The notes under the pieces are model-generated. The model did not search any database. It was not told where the DNA came from and saw nothing but the letters and a program-made list of their open reading frames with translations. From assembly GCA_946577115.1 (NCBI GenBank), contig CAMOAP010000062.1, positions 1-8,225 on the forward strand: a stretch of DNA of 8,225 bases, in the 5' to 3' direction. The DNA is from an uncultured Acholeplasmataceae bacterium (GTDB lineage: Bacteria > Bacillota_I > Bacilli_A > Acholeplasmatales > Acholeplasmataceae). A program made the position numbers and the translations under genes. This document shows, piece by piece, positions 8,196 through 8,225 of this stretch. Within the stretch, counting starts at the first letter, position 1; every line of letters starts with the position of its first letter.

Positions 8196-8225
8196 AATAA
8201 ATCTCAAATCCCAAAAAAAATAAAT
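8196..8225 (+). other. A-rich 3' spacer, no feature seen
   Basis: Thirty bases after the rpsL stop, A/T-rich, with no inverted repeat that could form a terminator hairpin and no start codon with a ribosome binding site. It is probably the beginning of the spacer to the next gene of the operon, by family gene order expected to be rpsG. Confidence 0.6.

Noticed and set aside
8196..8225. Terminator after rpsL
   Set aside because: There is no inverted repeat; the poly-A stretch is ordinary AT-rich spacer, and the operon is expected to continue.

Overview
The window holds three co-directional genes on the + strand that together read as part of a bacterial transcription/translation operon: the RNA polymerase beta subunit gene rpoB (5' end cut off by the window edge), the beta-prime subunit gene rpoC (complete), and the ribosomal protein S12 gene rpsL (complete). 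The order rpoB-rpoC-rpsL, normally followed by rpsG, fusA and tuf, is the classic low-GC Gram-positive arrangement.

The DNA is strongly AT-rich, with A/T-ending codons and many poly-A runs. Every conserved tryptophan I checked is TGG and TGA is never read through, so this is not the Mycoplasma/Spiroplasma code. S12 is the longer Firmicutes type (139 residues). I infer a member of the Acholeplasmatales, most likely a 'Candidatus Phytoplasma'; this rests on composition, code and protein resemblance, not on a database match.

Layout: 1-3692 rpoB; 2-nt gap; 3695-7756 rpoC; 19-nt gap carrying a strong Shine-Dalgarno sequence; 7776-8195 rpsL; then 30 nt of A-rich sequence with no recognisable feature. 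There is no room for an internal promoter or terminator at either junction, so the genes are almost certainly co-transcribed. The rpoC ribosome binding site lies inside the end of rpoB, which suggests translational coupling. No RNA genes, mobile elements or CRISPR arrays are visible.

The genes are housekeeping, but the polymerase has lineage-specific architecture. (1) Beta-prime carries an extra N-terminal segment of roughly 135 residues containing two degenerate tandem repeats that resemble the C-terminal helix-hairpin-helix domain of the alpha subunit (alphaCTD). (2) Beta carries an expanded lobe region in which a short module present once in Bacillus subtilis appears twice. (3) The second zinc site of beta-prime has lost its last cysteine (Asp instead) while several new cysteines appear nearby. 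(4) The rifampicin pocket has a Gln at the His526 position, and the bridge helix has an unusual Ser-Thr in place of Leu-Ala. The N-terminal beta-prime extension is the observation most worth following.
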